Source: Candidatus Desulfarcum epimagneticum (lineage in GTDB: Bacteria > Desulfobacterota > Desulfobacteria > Desulfobacterales > CR-1). From it: a stretch of DNA of 64,000 nucleotides. The first letter of the stretch is position 1, and each line of letters opens with the position of its first letter. Where the stretch lies: NCBI GenBank assembly GCA_900659855.1, contig CAACVI010000003.1, forward strand, positions 1-64,000, written 5' to 3'. Made by a program: the position numbers and the translations under genes. Positions 32,969 to 41,719 of this stretch are shown here, one piece after another. The notes under the pieces are model-generated. The model was not told the DNA's origin and made no database searches. It saw nothing but the letters and a program-made list of their open reading frames with translations.

Positions 32969-35149
32969 TTATGCTTTGATCAGCTTGGCCATGACACCCC
33001 ATGCCGCGTCAAAGCCCGAAGCGGGATCTTCCATGGGAGCCATCAGCTCGTTCACATTCAAGCCTTTGTCCGCCAGATACTTGTCAAAGGCCGTGTGCCC
33101 CAGTCCTTTGGGCATGGCCGCCACTCCGGGCATGATCCCCTCGGACACATTCACCCGGACCCGGGCGCTTCCCACAGGGGTGCTGATCGTGGCCGGGGCG
33201 CCGTTTGCCAGTCCGATTTTTTTCGCCGTCTTCGGGTTGATCTGAACAAGCGCGTCTTTTCCCTTTAAAACCGTGTCCTCCACCGTCTTGACGGCGAAGG
33301 GCGGCGCCCCGATATAATTGTGGGCCAGGCGGATGGAGTCATAGGGAACCAGGACCAGGGGATAGGCGCCGTTTTCTTTCCCGGCCCCGGGAGAAACGGT
33401 CCCCATGTCCTTGGAATAGAAAGCGAACTTTCTTTTCTTCGGCGAAAAGCCGGGGTCCGACCAGAACCCGTCATTTAAAAGCGCGTCCCATTTGTTTCCC
33501 AGGGTCTCTCGCAGGCACGCCTCATGGCTCTCCCATTTAAAGGACGCGGCCACGGACCCGCCCATTTCCCCGGCCAGGCGGATGACGGCGTCTCCGGAAT
33601 GCATGGTGTCGAAAAGCGGCTCCACCACAGGTTTGGCAAGGCCTGTCACCGGTTTTGGCATGCCCGGGGGAACCGGGACATCCTCGTATCTTTCCAGATA
33701 CACATGGTTGGGAAGGATGAGGTCCGCATACATGGCGGTCTCATCCATGTAGGACGAAAAGCTGATGATTGTTCCCGCCCGGTCAAAGGCTTTCTTCACC
33801 GTGGCGGTGTCGGGCATGGAGTAAAGGGGGTTGGCGCCGTGAATCAAAAGCGCCTCCAGCGGGTATTCCCCGGAGAGTGTCCGGGCCGGGAAACGGTTCA
33901 AAAGGGACCGGGCGGCGGCGTAACGGCCGACTCCGGCGCCGTCCGCGCGGCCTTTTCCCAGGCCCGCCCGGGCCGCTTCGTCCTTTTCCGGCTCCGGCCA
34001 GCGGATGTAGGCGTCTTTTTCAAGCGCCCAGACCCCGCCGTCCCGGTTGACGCTTCCCACGAGCGCGTTGAGGGAGTGAACGGCCGAAAATTCTCCCAGG
34101 CTTCCGGCGGCGTCGCCCTGCCCCCGTCCGCATATGGCCACGGGGCGTCTGGCGGCCGCGAATTCTCTCGCCACAACCCGAATCAGGTCCGGATCGCCGA
34201 TTCCCGTTATTTCAGCGACCTTTTCCGGGGAATAGTCTTTCACAAATTTTTTAAAGGCGTCAAAGCCCGAGGTGGCGCGGGAGATGAACTCCCGGTCATA
34301 GCCGCCGGACCGGATGATGACATGGGCGATTCCCAGCGCCAGCGCCGTCTCGGTTCCGGGCCGGGCCGGGAGCCATTTATATGCCTTGGCGGCGGTGTTG
34401 GAGAACCTGGGCTCAACCTGGACCAGCTTTCCGCCGGATTCCACCCATTTGCCGTGGGCCATGAACATCCGCGCCGGGGAGCCCCATCCGTCCAGAACGG
34501 CGCTTCCGAAGCTCAGCACAAAATCGGCGTTCTCAAAATCAAAGGCCGCCGCCGCCTCGCCCGGCGCCGCGCCCATGGCCAGGGCGAAGGAATCGTCCAT
34601 GGAGGGGGCGGTCATGAAGTTGGAGGAGCCGTAAGCGGTCATGAATCTCTCAAACAGCCTGGCCGTGACCCCGTGGCCGGACCCGGATACGCAACCCACG
34701 GCCCAGGATTTTCCGGCGTCCCTCAAGTCCCCGAGGAGAGAGGCGGTTTCGGAAATGGCCTCCTCCCAGGAAATTTTCTTCCACTTGCCCTCTCCCCGCT
34801 CTCCGACCCGCTTGAGCGGGGTTTTCACACGGGTGGGCCCATACAGCAGCTGAGGGCCGGAAAGCCCCAGCAGGCAGACGCCGCCGTCATTGACCGGGTA
34901 TCCCTTTCGCCCCTCGATTTTGACGACGCGGTCTCCCACTTTTCGCGCGGTGACGCCGCAGCCCCCGGGGCAAAGCCCGCACACGGAATCCTCATAGGTC
35001 ACTTCCCCGTCGGCCGGAACCGGCGTCCAGGGCCAGTTCTGGGTCCATATGGAAAGATCGTCCGTCAACTTCCACGGCAGCGGCGAAAGCGTCACGCCCG
35101 CCGTGGCTCCAACACTCAGCGATAAAAAGCTTCTTCTATCTATCTTCAT
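32969..35149 (-). CDS. qrcB: QrcB, molybdopterin-oxidoreductase-family subunit
   Basis: 726 residues from ATG 35149 (MKIDRRSFLSLSVGATAG), chosen because a GGGGAAAA site precedes it and it gives a Tat signal RRSFLSL at the N-terminus; an upstream ATG at 35176 lacks both. The [4Fe-4S] motif C-G-L-C-P-G-G-C-G-V ... C sits near residue 55-90. The body follows the formate dehydrogenase/DMSO reductase fold, but QrcB proteins are reported to lack the molybdenum cofactor and to act structurally/electron-transfer only. 22 bp before qrcC. Confidence 0.9.
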   Translation of the reverse strand: MKIDRRSFLSLSVGATAGVTLSPLPWKLTDDLSIWTQNWPWTPVPADGEVTYEDSVCGLCPGGCGVTARKVGDRVVKIEGRKGYPVNDGGVCLLGLSGPQLLYGPTRVKTPLKRVGERGEGKWKKISWEEAISETASLLGDLRDAGKSWAVGCVSGSGHGVTARLFERFMTAYGSSNFMTAPSMDDSFALAMGAAPGEAAAAFDFENADFVLSFGSAVLDGWGSPARMFMAHGKWVESGGKLVQVEPRFSNTAAKAYKWLPARPGTETALALGIAHVIIRSGGYDREFISRATSGFDAFKKFVKDYSPEKVAEITGIGDPDLIRVVAREFAAARRPVAICGRGQGDAAGSLGEFSAVHSLNALVGSVNRDGGVWALEKDAYIRWPEPEKDEAARAGLGKGRADGAGVGRYAAARSLLNRFPARTLSGEYPLEALLIHGANPLYSMPDTATVKKAFDRAGTIISFSSYMDETAMYADLILPNHVYLERYEDVPVPPGMPKPVTGLAKPVVEPLFDTMHSGDAVIRLAGEMGGSVAASFKWESHEACLRETLGNKWDALLNDGFWSDPGFSPKKRKFAFYSKDMGTVSPGAGKENGAYPLVLVPYDSIRLAHNYIGAPPFAVKTVEDTVLKGKDALVQINPKTAKKIGLANGAPATISTPVGSARVRVNVSEGIMPGVAAMPKGLGHTAFDKYLADKGLNVNELMAPMEDPASGFDAAWGVMAKLIKA

Positions 35150-35196
35150 AGAATTTTCCCCTGAACATGATGACAAAATCCGGCTGACACCCCGGT

Positions 35197-35922
35197 TTAT
35201 TTATGGCAAACAAAGCACGCGTCTTTCTGGGTCTGCACGCTGGTCCAGCTCTTGCCGGACTTTTTGTGGCACTCGGCGCAGTCGTCCATTTTCATGGCGT
35301 CCCACGTGTGTTTTTTAAATCTCGCTATGTTTTTCCCCCAGATGTCCCGGCTGTAGCCCGATATCCGGTTCTCTTCATACACCCGGGAACGGGTGGATTC
35401 GCCGATGTCTCCGTGGCAGGTCCGGCAGTCGAGGCCGGCCTTTTTGACATGGGCGATGTGGGGGAAGAAAACGCAGTCGGGCTGTTTGGAGTAAACCAGC
35501 CAGTCCACCTCTTTGCCCTTGGCGACATACTCCTCCACGAAAAGCGCTTCGTTGGGGTCCTCTCCCTGGACTTCCTCATGGCACTCCATGCAGCTCTCCA
35601 GTTTGGGAATGCCCGAAAAACTTCCGTCCTCCCTGAAGTAATGACAGCTTTCGCATCCCTCATCCACCGACTCGACGTGGATGACGTGATTGAAATCAAT
35701 CGGCTGTTTTTTCTTTGAGTAAAGAAGCTTGGGAAAAATGATCCAGCCGAAAACCAGGCTTGCCGCCAGACCGATGATGAAAAACAGGATGATGAATCCC
35801 GCGCCGCCCTTGCGGTCCTCACTGGGCGCGTCCGCTTCCGGGGCCGCCAAAGGGGCGTCTTCGTTTTCCGCTTCGGGGTCCTGTGAAACCTCTTCTTTGT
35901 TTTTTTCCTCTATCTCACCCAT
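35197..35922 (-). CDS. qrcA: QrcA, membrane-anchored multihaem cytochrome c
   Basis: 241 residues from ATG 35922 (MGEIEEKNKEE), which has CGGAG seven bases upstream; ATG 35937 has none. An acidic cytoplasmic head precedes one membrane helix (FIILFFIIGLAASLVFGWIIF). The periplasmic part has five CXXCH haem sites: CESCH, CMECH, CRTCH, CAECH, CFVCH. Desulfovibrio QrcA is described as hexahaem, so one site may be missing or unusual here. It accepts electrons from tetrahaem cytochrome c3. Confidence 0.88.
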   Translation of the reverse strand: MGEIEEKNKEEVSQDPEAENEDAPLAAPEADAPSEDRKGGAGFIILFFIIGLAASLVFGWIIFPKLLYSKKKQPIDFNHVIHVESVDEGCESCHYFREDGSFSGIPKLESCMECHEEVQGEDPNEALFVEEYVAKGKEVDWLVYSKQPDCVFFPHIAHVKKAGLDCRTCHGDIGESTRSRVYEENRISGYSRDIWGKNIARFKKHTWDAMKMDDCAECHKKSGKSWTSVQTQKDACFVCHK

Positions 35923-35975
35923 GAAAACTCCGTTCATCTAAGTGTTAATGTTGATGGCGTCGTAAATAATGAGAT

Positions 35976-36004
35976 TGTTTACATGGGCCGCGTGTTTTTG
36001 TCAA
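35976..36004 (-). promoter_or_regulatory. Promoter of qrcABCD
   Basis: Minus strand TTGACA (36004-35999), 17-base spacer, TAAACA (35981-35976); about 50 bases of leader to qrcA. Confidence 0.7.
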
Positions 36005-36053
36005 GAAAAAACAGGCCCCGCGCCACCATGTTTCAAGTCGTTTCCACCCGCGT

Positions 36054-37973
36054 TCAGGACGTTTTGGGGCGGTCAAAGTCAAACTCCAGCGCCAGCGCCC
36101 CTTTTTCCTCCCCCTCCCGGGTTTCATAGGGCATGGAGCCGAAAAGCTTGATCATGCCGAAATTATCCGGGGATGTGTAGGCCACAAGCCCCTTGATTCC
36201 ATTTTCCCGGGCCGCCTCGGCGAGTTTGCCCAAAAGAATTTTTCCCATTCCCTTTCTCTGGAAATCCCGTGTGATGGAAAACGCCACCTCGGCCATGTTG
36301 GAGTCGGGCTCCAGGGAGTATTCCGCGATTCCCACGATGCGCCCGAAGCCGAAATCTCCGTCCACCGCCAGAAGGGTCAGCTCGTTTTTGTAGTCGATCT
36401 GGGAGATGTCTTTGATCTCGTCGCGGACAAAGGCGGTTTTTTTGTGAAAAAACCGGGCCACCACGTCCTTGATGTCCAGGGCGTAAAAATGCTCCTGGAT
36501 GCGGCGCTCATCCACCGGCTTGGACGGCCGGACGGTGATCTCCGCGCCGCCGATCTCGATCTTCTCCTCCAGGTGGACGGGATAGACGCCCCGCATGAAT
36601 TTGGATGAATAGTCGCGGGAGGTGAGCAGGCCCATCTCTCTGGCCCGGTGAAACAGCTCGTCCCTGAAATCGGGATGGGCCACGCTGATCATGGCCACGG
36701 CCCTTTCCGCCAGGCTTTTGCCGAAAAGATTCACCGCCCCGTACTCGGTGACCACATAATGAACGTCCCCCCGGGGGGTCACCACGGCGGTCTGGTCCAG
36801 GACCGGGGAGATTCGGCTTCGTTTGCCGTCCCGGGTGGTGGAGGTCATCATGATGACCGGCGCCCCTCCCCGGGACTGGGCCGCCCCCCGGATGAAATCC
36901 TGCATGCCGTTGACCCCGCAGAAATGGTTGTACGGAAAGGCGTCGGCCGCCGCCTGGCCCGTGAGGTCCATCCCCACGGCCACGTTGAGCGCCGTCATTT
37001 TGTGGTTTCGGGCGATGATCCCGGGGTTGTTGATATGGTCCGAGGGACGGAACTTCACCTGGGGATTTTCGTTTAAAAACCCATACAGCTCCGGGCTTCC
37101 GATGGCGGCCCCGGCCAGGGACACGCCCGGCTCGAACCCCTTTTTCCGGTTGGTGACCACGCCCTTTGATATCAGGCGCATGATGTCGTCGGTCATGTAC
37201 TGGGTGTGGATGCCCAGATCATTTTTTTCGGACAGGGCCAGAAGCGCCGCCCGGGAGGTGGCGCCCAGGGCGATCTGAAGGGTGGAGCCGTCGTCCACCA
37301 GCTTGGCGATATGCTCGGCGATGATGTCCGCGCTTGCGATCTCCGGGCATTCGCCCATGGAAAGAAGGGGCTCGTCACGCTCCACCAGGGCGTCGATCTC
37401 GCTGACATGCAGCTTTGTGTTGCGCCCGGGAACCCGGGGCATCATGGAGTTGACCTGGGCGATGACCAGGTCGGCGGACTGGGCCGCCGCCAGGCAGATG
37501 TCCACGGAAATCCCCAGGCTCATGTAGCCGGATTCGTCCGGGGGCGAGGTCTGGATAAACGCCACGTGGATCGGGAGCTGGCCGGTTCGAAACAGCGTGG
37601 GAATGGCCGAGAGATTGACCGGGGTCATGAACCGCTTGTTTCGGGCCAAAGACGAGGTGGCGACGGAGCCTAAGTAAAAGGAGCGGATGTTGAGCTTGGT
37701 TTCCCGGGTCTTGTTGGCGATGAGGGTGAGGGGGGCGTTTTCCAGGGACAGAAGCCGGACGATTTCGATGTCCGTGAAATGATCAATGGCGTCGCACAGC
37801 CCCCGGACCAGGGACTGGGGCTCCCCGCACCCGGATCCCACAAAAATCCGGTCCCCGGACCGGATGAGGTCCACGGCCTGCTCGAGGGAGAACTTTTTTG
37901 ACTGATAAGATCCCCAAAAATCCGGCGTCTTTCCCGGGATGGCTTTCATAGGCCTTTCATCTCCAAAACCCAA
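36054..37973 (-). CDS. Acetyl-CoA hydrolase/CoA-transferase with C-terminal GNAT domain
   Basis: 639 residues. Residues about 25-450 are the butyrate/4-hydroxybutyrate CoA-transferase-type fold: N-terminal AVDLIRSGDRIFVGSGCGEP, PPDESGYMSLGISVD, and the catalytic Glu in VTEYGAVNLFGKSLAERA. Residues about 480-630 are a GNAT acetyltransferase (VAFSITRDFQRKGMGKILL, with the acetyl-CoA loop Q-R-K-G-M-G). Fusion of a CoA-transferase to GNAT may provide acyl-CoA-linked feedback by lysine acetylation, or simple channelling; this is inference. The upstream ACT and AMP-ligase genes may be functionally linked. Confidence 0.85.
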   Translation of the reverse strand: MGFGDERPMKAIPGKTPDFWGSYQSKKFSLEQAVDLIRSGDRIFVGSGCGEPQSLVRGLCDAIDHFTDIEIVRLLSLENAPLTLIANKTRETKLNIRSFYLGSVATSSLARNKRFMTPVNLSAIPTLFRTGQLPIHVAFIQTSPPDESGYMSLGISVDICLAAAQSADLVIAQVNSMMPRVPGRNTKLHVSEIDALVERDEPLLSMGECPEIASADIIAEHIAKLVDDGSTLQIALGATSRAALLALSEKNDLGIHTQYMTDDIMRLISKGVVTNRKKGFEPGVSLAGAAIGSPELYGFLNENPQVKFRPSDHINNPGIIARNHKMTALNVAVGMDLTGQAAADAFPYNHFCGVNGMQDFIRGAAQSRGGAPVIMMTSTTRDGKRSRISPVLDQTAVVTPRGDVHYVVTEYGAVNLFGKSLAERAVAMISVAHPDFRDELFHRAREMGLLTSRDYSSKFMRGVYPVHLEEKIEIGGAEITVRPSKPVDERRIQEHFYALDIKDVVARFFHKKTAFVRDEIKDISQIDYKNELTLLAVDGDFGFGRIVGIAEYSLEPDSNMAEVAFSITRDFQRKGMGKILLGKLAEAARENGIKGLVAYTSPDNFGMIKLFGSMPYETREGEEKGALALEFDFDRPKTS

Positions 37974-38038
37974 AAATGATAACCTCGTAAAAAATCACGG
38001 GACGGCGTTTCCCCCTTCGTGACTGAAGGTGAAAATCT

Positions 38039-38533
38039 CTATTCAAAAAATTTGGAGGCAAGCTCCATGTCTTCGGGCGAAAAAATAAACAGGCATTCAT
38101 CGTCCGGCGAGGAGACGGTTCCATAAATGTAATTGATGTTGATCCCCTCCTCCCCCAGCCGGGTGGTGATTTCCGCCAGGGTCCCGGGGCGGTTTTCCAG
38201 CTTCACGGCCATCACGGGCATGGTGTCGAAAACATAGTCGTTTTGGGAAAGGATCTCCGCGGCCTCGTCGGTTTTGTCCACCAGAAGGCGGATCAGGGCG
38301 TGGTGGGACGAATCCTTTCGCATGGAGTTGTAGCTGGCGGCCGGGGCGATCCTGGGCAGGGATTTTCCCCTTGCCTCGAAAATTTCCCGGACATAGCTTG
38401 AGGCGTCCTGGATGGTGATGGCGTCTATATTCACGGCCTTTTCGGCGAACAGGGCGGTCAGCTTTCCCAGCTCGCCGGGGATGTTTTTCATAAAAAGCGA
38501 TATTTCGGTTCGAACCATTGGTCTTTTTCCCAT
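38039..38533 (-). CDS. Tandem ACT-domain protein
   Basis: 164 residues with two ACT domains: about 8-75 (TEISLFMKNIPGELGKLTAL...AVNIDAI) and 95-160 (VMAVKLENRPGTLAEITTRL...GININYIYG). ACT pairs bind small ligands, often amino acids, and regulate enzymes. It follows the AMP ligase by 6 bp. A role sensing an acyl or amino acid in this gene set is inference. Confidence 0.85.
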   Translation of the reverse strand: MGKRPMVRTEISLFMKNIPGELGKLTALFAEKAVNIDAITIQDASSYVREIFEARGKSLPRIAPAASYNSMRKDSSHHALIRLLVDKTDEAAEILSQNDYVFDTMPVMAVKLENRPGTLAEITTRLGEEGININYIYGTVSSPDDECLFIFSPEDMELASKFFE

Positions 38534-38539
38534 CTCCCT

Positions 38540-40072
38540 TTATTTCTGTTTGCCCCCGTATAACTCTTTCACCTTCTCCCTGTCCGCAGACCCGTCCTTT
38601 GCCCGGGGGATATCATCGACAAACTCCACATACTGGGGCTTTTTAAAACCGGCGATGCGCTCCCCCACAAAGCCAATGAGATCGCCGGGCTCAAGGGTCC
38701 GGCCGTCTTTAAGACGGCACACCGCCTTGATCCCCTCTTTCCATTTGGGGTCCGGAACCCCAAAGACCACCGTCTCCTCAATGTCCGGATGTTCCATTAT
38801 GGCGTTTTCAACTTCCGCAGGGTAAACGTTCTCGCCGCCGGGCTTGATCAATTCCTTTTCAGGTTTTCGCCCCGCGTACCACAAAAAACCGTCCTCGTCA
38901 AAACGGCCCAGGTCCCCGGTGTGGTGGCGCCCGCCGCGAAAGGCGTGGGCCGTGTCATCGGGAAGATCCCAGTAGCCTTTAAAAACCATGGGGCCTTTCA
39001 TGGTGATCTCGCCGGTTTCCCCGGCGGCCACAGGCTGGTCGTCGTCGTCCACCAGGGTGATGTCGGCCAGTTTGATGGGCCTTCCCGCCGATCCCGGGCG
39101 GTCCGAATAGGGGGCCGCGGAGGCCAGACAGGAGGTTTCGGTCTGCCCGTACATGCAAAAAAACGTTCCCCCGGTCATCTCCTGGTAGCGCTCGATGTCC
39201 CCGGGCGCGCCCAGGCCCATGACGGATTTCAGCGACCCGATGTCCCGGCCGGTTTTTTCGCTCTCATCCAGGATGGAGGACAGAATGGGCGGGAATTCAA
39301 ACATCAAAGACGCCCTGTGAGTCTCGATCAGCTCCGCGGCCTTCCCGGCGTCGAACCGGCTCATGTTGACATTGAGGGCCCCGGCGTGAAAGGACTGGGT
39401 GGCCATGAAAAGCCCCCCCACATGAAAAAGAGGCAGAAGATTCAAATGAACGTCCTGGTGGGAAAATTTGAAAATATCATTCAGATGCAAATCGGCGCTC
39501 ATCACATTGCCGTGGCTCAGCAAAGCCCCCCGGGGCCTTCCGGCCACCGCCGCCGTGTGAATGATCACAAAACCGTCGTCGGAGGACACCTCCGGAAGAG
39601 GGCCCGGCTCCCCGCCGGCCATGAGCGCCGATATTTTCTGAAAATCCCCCTGGTCGGACTTGAGATTGACATAGGCGCCGATGAACGAAAGGGACTCGGA
39701 CGCCCCTTTGACCAGGTCCTGGAATTTTTCGTCCGCGAAAAGGGCTTTGGGCCGGCAGTCGGAAAGATTGTAGACCGCCTCAGGGGCCGAAAGCCTCCAG
39801 TTGATGGGCAGCACAATGGTGCCCAGGGCCGCCGCGGCCCCGTACACCAGGAAAAACTCAAAACTGTTTTCCCCCAATACCCCGATTCGGTCGCCTTTCC
39901 GGATTCCGGCTTCAAAAAGGCCCCGGGCCAGGCGGACGCTTTTCTCCCGGTATTCCGAAAAGGTGACCACTGATTCGTCATCGGCCTCAAACCATGCCGA
40001 AGCGCCGCCGAAACACGCGGCGTTTCGCTCCATCAGATCATAAAAGGTGAAATCGTACAGTCCCATACTCAA
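38540..40072 (-). CDS. AMP-dependent acyl-CoA ligase-like protein with altered active site
   Basis: 510 residues of the ANL superfamily. Present: P-loop-like T-A-A-V-A-G-R-P-R-G-A (usual S-G-T-T-G-x-P-K-G), M-Y-G-Q-T-E, R-H-H-T-G-D-L-G and G-R-K-P-E-K-E. At the A10 position near the C-terminus (P-R-A-K-D-G-S-A-D-R) a Ser stands where the adenylating Lys normally is. The enzyme may thus be weak in adenylation, catalyse only thioester transfer, or use another Lys. The family (free acid plus CoA and ATP) is sure; substrate is unknown. Confidence 0.85.
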   Translation of the reverse strand: MSMGLYDFTFYDLMERNAACFGGASAWFEADDESVVTFSEYREKSVRLARGLFEAGIRKGDRIGVLGENSFEFFLVYGAAAALGTIVLPINWRLSAPEAVYNLSDCRPKALFADEKFQDLVKGASESLSFIGAYVNLKSDQGDFQKISALMAGGEPGPLPEVSSDDGFVIIHTAAVAGRPRGALLSHGNVMSADLHLNDIFKFSHQDVHLNLLPLFHVGGLFMATQSFHAGALNVNMSRFDAGKAAELIETHRASLMFEFPPILSSILDESEKTGRDIGSLKSVMGLGAPGDIERYQEMTGGTFFCMYGQTETSCLASAAPYSDRPGSAGRPIKLADITLVDDDDQPVAAGETGEITMKGPMVFKGYWDLPDDTAHAFRGGRHHTGDLGRFDEDGFLWYAGRKPEKELIKPGGENVYPAEVENAIMEHPDIEETVVFGVPDPKWKEGIKAVCRLKDGRTLEPGDLIGFVGERIAGFKKPQYVEFVDDIPRAKDGSADREKVKELYGGKQK

Positions 40073-40126
40073 ACGGCTCCATAAAAAACGTCTGGAATGT
40101 CAGCGGCCAAACCAAAGGCCAATAAA

Positions 40127-40170
40127 CGCCGCCCGCCGCGGGCCGGAGAAATGGCCCGCGGCGGGCGGCG
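40127..40170. repeat. Perfect 18-bp stem hairpin
   Basis: Inverted repeat CGCCGCCCGCCGCGGGCC / GGCCCGCGGCGGGCGGCG around an 8-base loop, in the gap 40073-40219. No T-run on either side, so not a classical terminator; it could block transcription or protect the mRNA end of the lipoprotein gene transcript. Confidence 0.8.
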
Positions 40171-40219
40171 GTGTGACGCTTTAAAAACGCGGGCGCGAGC
40201 CCAAAGGGTCAAAACGCCA

Positions 40220-40825
40220 TCACGGGAAAACCGCGTCAAAGGTGGCGACCTCTGACAAATCACCGGCCTGGAAAATGGCGGCGCCGCCCTTGACGTAGAT
40301 GGGAGTGGCGTAATTGGGAATATCGGTCCACCACTTCTCCAGCTGGGCCCAGACGTTGGTCTTTTTGGCCTTGAGCTTGAAACCGCCTGTGACCAGAAGG
40401 CTCAACAGCGACTGACGAACGTCAAAATGCGCCGGCACCATGATCTGGTTGGTCTTTCCGGGCGGAATCCACTGGGTCGCCGTGGAGTTGACGGTGTTCA
40501 AATCAAACTCTTCAAAGGCGATGGTGAACTTGATATCCTCCAGAAGCACCGGGTAGCTGTTTAAATTTTCCACATTAAAGACAAAGGCCAGCTCAAGGGG
40601 CGCGCCCACATTGTCCGGGTTTCCCTTGGTGGGTTTGACTTTCTTTGAGAAATACCAGTAACCGAACGAGTGGGACACCTCCACCGACTCAAGGGTCACA
40701 TGGGGTTTTTTAAAATTTTTCGCCGACGGCCCTCCCGACAGAAAATGAAAACCCGCGCATCCCGTCAAAAAAGCGCCGCTTACAATCAGGACCAGACATG
40801 CCAATAAAATCGACTTTCTCTTCAT
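40220..40825 (-). CDS. LEA-type (WHy domain) lipoprotein
   Basis: 201 residues from ATG 40825 (MKRKSILLACLVLIV), chosen over 40846 for the compact signal peptide. Lipobox LTGC-A (cleavage before Cys about residue 23). The mature part (VTLESVEVSHSF ... LAFVFNVENLNSYPVLLEDIKF) is a LEA14/WHy beta fold, a family with stress-linked but loosely defined function. Envelope lipoprotein. Confidence 0.8.
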   Translation of the reverse strand: MKRKSILLACLVLIVSGAFLTGCAGFHFLSGGPSAKNFKKPHVTLESVEVSHSFGYWYFSKKVKPTKGNPDNVGAPLELAFVFNVENLNSYPVLLEDIKFTIAFEEFDLNTVNSTATQWIPPGKTNQIMVPAHFDVRQSLLSLLVTGGFKLKAKKTNVWAQLEKWWTDIPNYATPIYVKGGAAIFQAGDLSEVATFDAVFP

Positions 40826-40873
40826 TTTACTCCTCCCTTCCCCCAAAAAAACATAAGCCGTTTTCCCCGGGAA

Positions 40874-41686
40874 TCAGGTCAGCCATCTTTTTCTCCGCTT
40901 GTAATGCTTCACGTCGCGAAAATTTTTCCTTCCGCCAAAGTCGGTCATGCCCAAGTAAAAATCTTTGATATCCTGATTTTCCTTAAGCCGATCTGCCGTG
41001 TCATCCATCACGATCCGCCCGTTTTCCATCACATAGGCGTAGGGAGAGACGTTTAGAGCCAGCTTGGCGTTTTGCTCCACCAGCAGGATCGATATCTTCT
41101 CTTCCTGGTTCAGCTTGGTGATGATATTGAATATTTCATGAATCAGAAGGGGGGCCAGACCCATGGACGGCTCGTCCAGAAGGATGAGCTTGGGGCTGGT
41201 CATCAGCGCCCGGCCCACCACGGTCATCTGCTGCTCCCCGCCGCTGATAAATCCGGCGGTCTCATGGCGTTTTTCCTTAAGCCTGGGGAAGTAGTGGTAC
41301 ACCATCTCCAGACCGTCTTTGACGGAGCGTCCGTATTTCCTCATATGGGCGCCCACCTTGAGATTCTGCTCCACCGTCAGGTGCTCGAACACCCGGCGTC
41401 CCTCGATGACCTGGACAATGCCGTCTTTGGCGATTTTTTCAGCGGATGTCTTGTCGATCCGCCGGCCCATGTATTCGATGGAGCCGTCCGTCACCTCGCC
41501 GTCCTCATGCTTCAAAAGTCCGGAAACGGCCTTTAAGGTGGTGCTTTTCCCGGCCCCGTTGGCGCCCAGGAGGGCCACGATGCCGCCTTCCGGGACCTCA
41601 ATGGAAACCCCCTTGATGACCAGGATCACCTCGTGGTATTTCACCTCAATATTATTGATCTTCAATATCATATTATCGTTTGACAA
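40874..41686 (-). CDS. livF: Branched-chain-type ABC importer ATPase LivF
   Basis: 270 residues. Starts at TTG 41686 with AGGAGG ten bases upstream. Walker A GANGAGKST, ABC signature SGGEQQ, Walker B LILLDEPSMGLAP and E-Q-N-A switch region identify LivF. C-terminal extension of about 30 residues is basic (GGRKNFRDVKHYKRRKR) and unusual. Last gene of the operon. Confidence 0.93.
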   Translation of the reverse strand: MSNDNMILKINNIEVKYHEVILVIKGVSIEVPEGGIVALLGANGAGKSTTLKAVSGLLKHEDGEVTDGSIEYMGRRIDKTSAEKIAKDGIVQVIEGRRVFEHLTVEQNLKVGAHMRKYGRSVKDGLEMVYHYFPRLKEKRHETAGFISGGEQQMTVVGRALMTSPKLILLDEPSMGLAPLLIHEIFNIITKLNQEEKISILLVEQNAKLALNVSPYAYVMENGRIVMDDTADRLKENQDIKDFYLGMTDFGGRKNFRDVKHYKRRKRWLT

Positions 41687-41719
41687 AGCCTTAAAACCTC
41701 CTTTGGGAGTTCGATATAT

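Noticed and set aside
33524-35125. 533-codon plus-strand frame antisense to qrcB
   Set aside because: Composition-driven shadow of the qrcB coding frame; no domain and no ribosome site.
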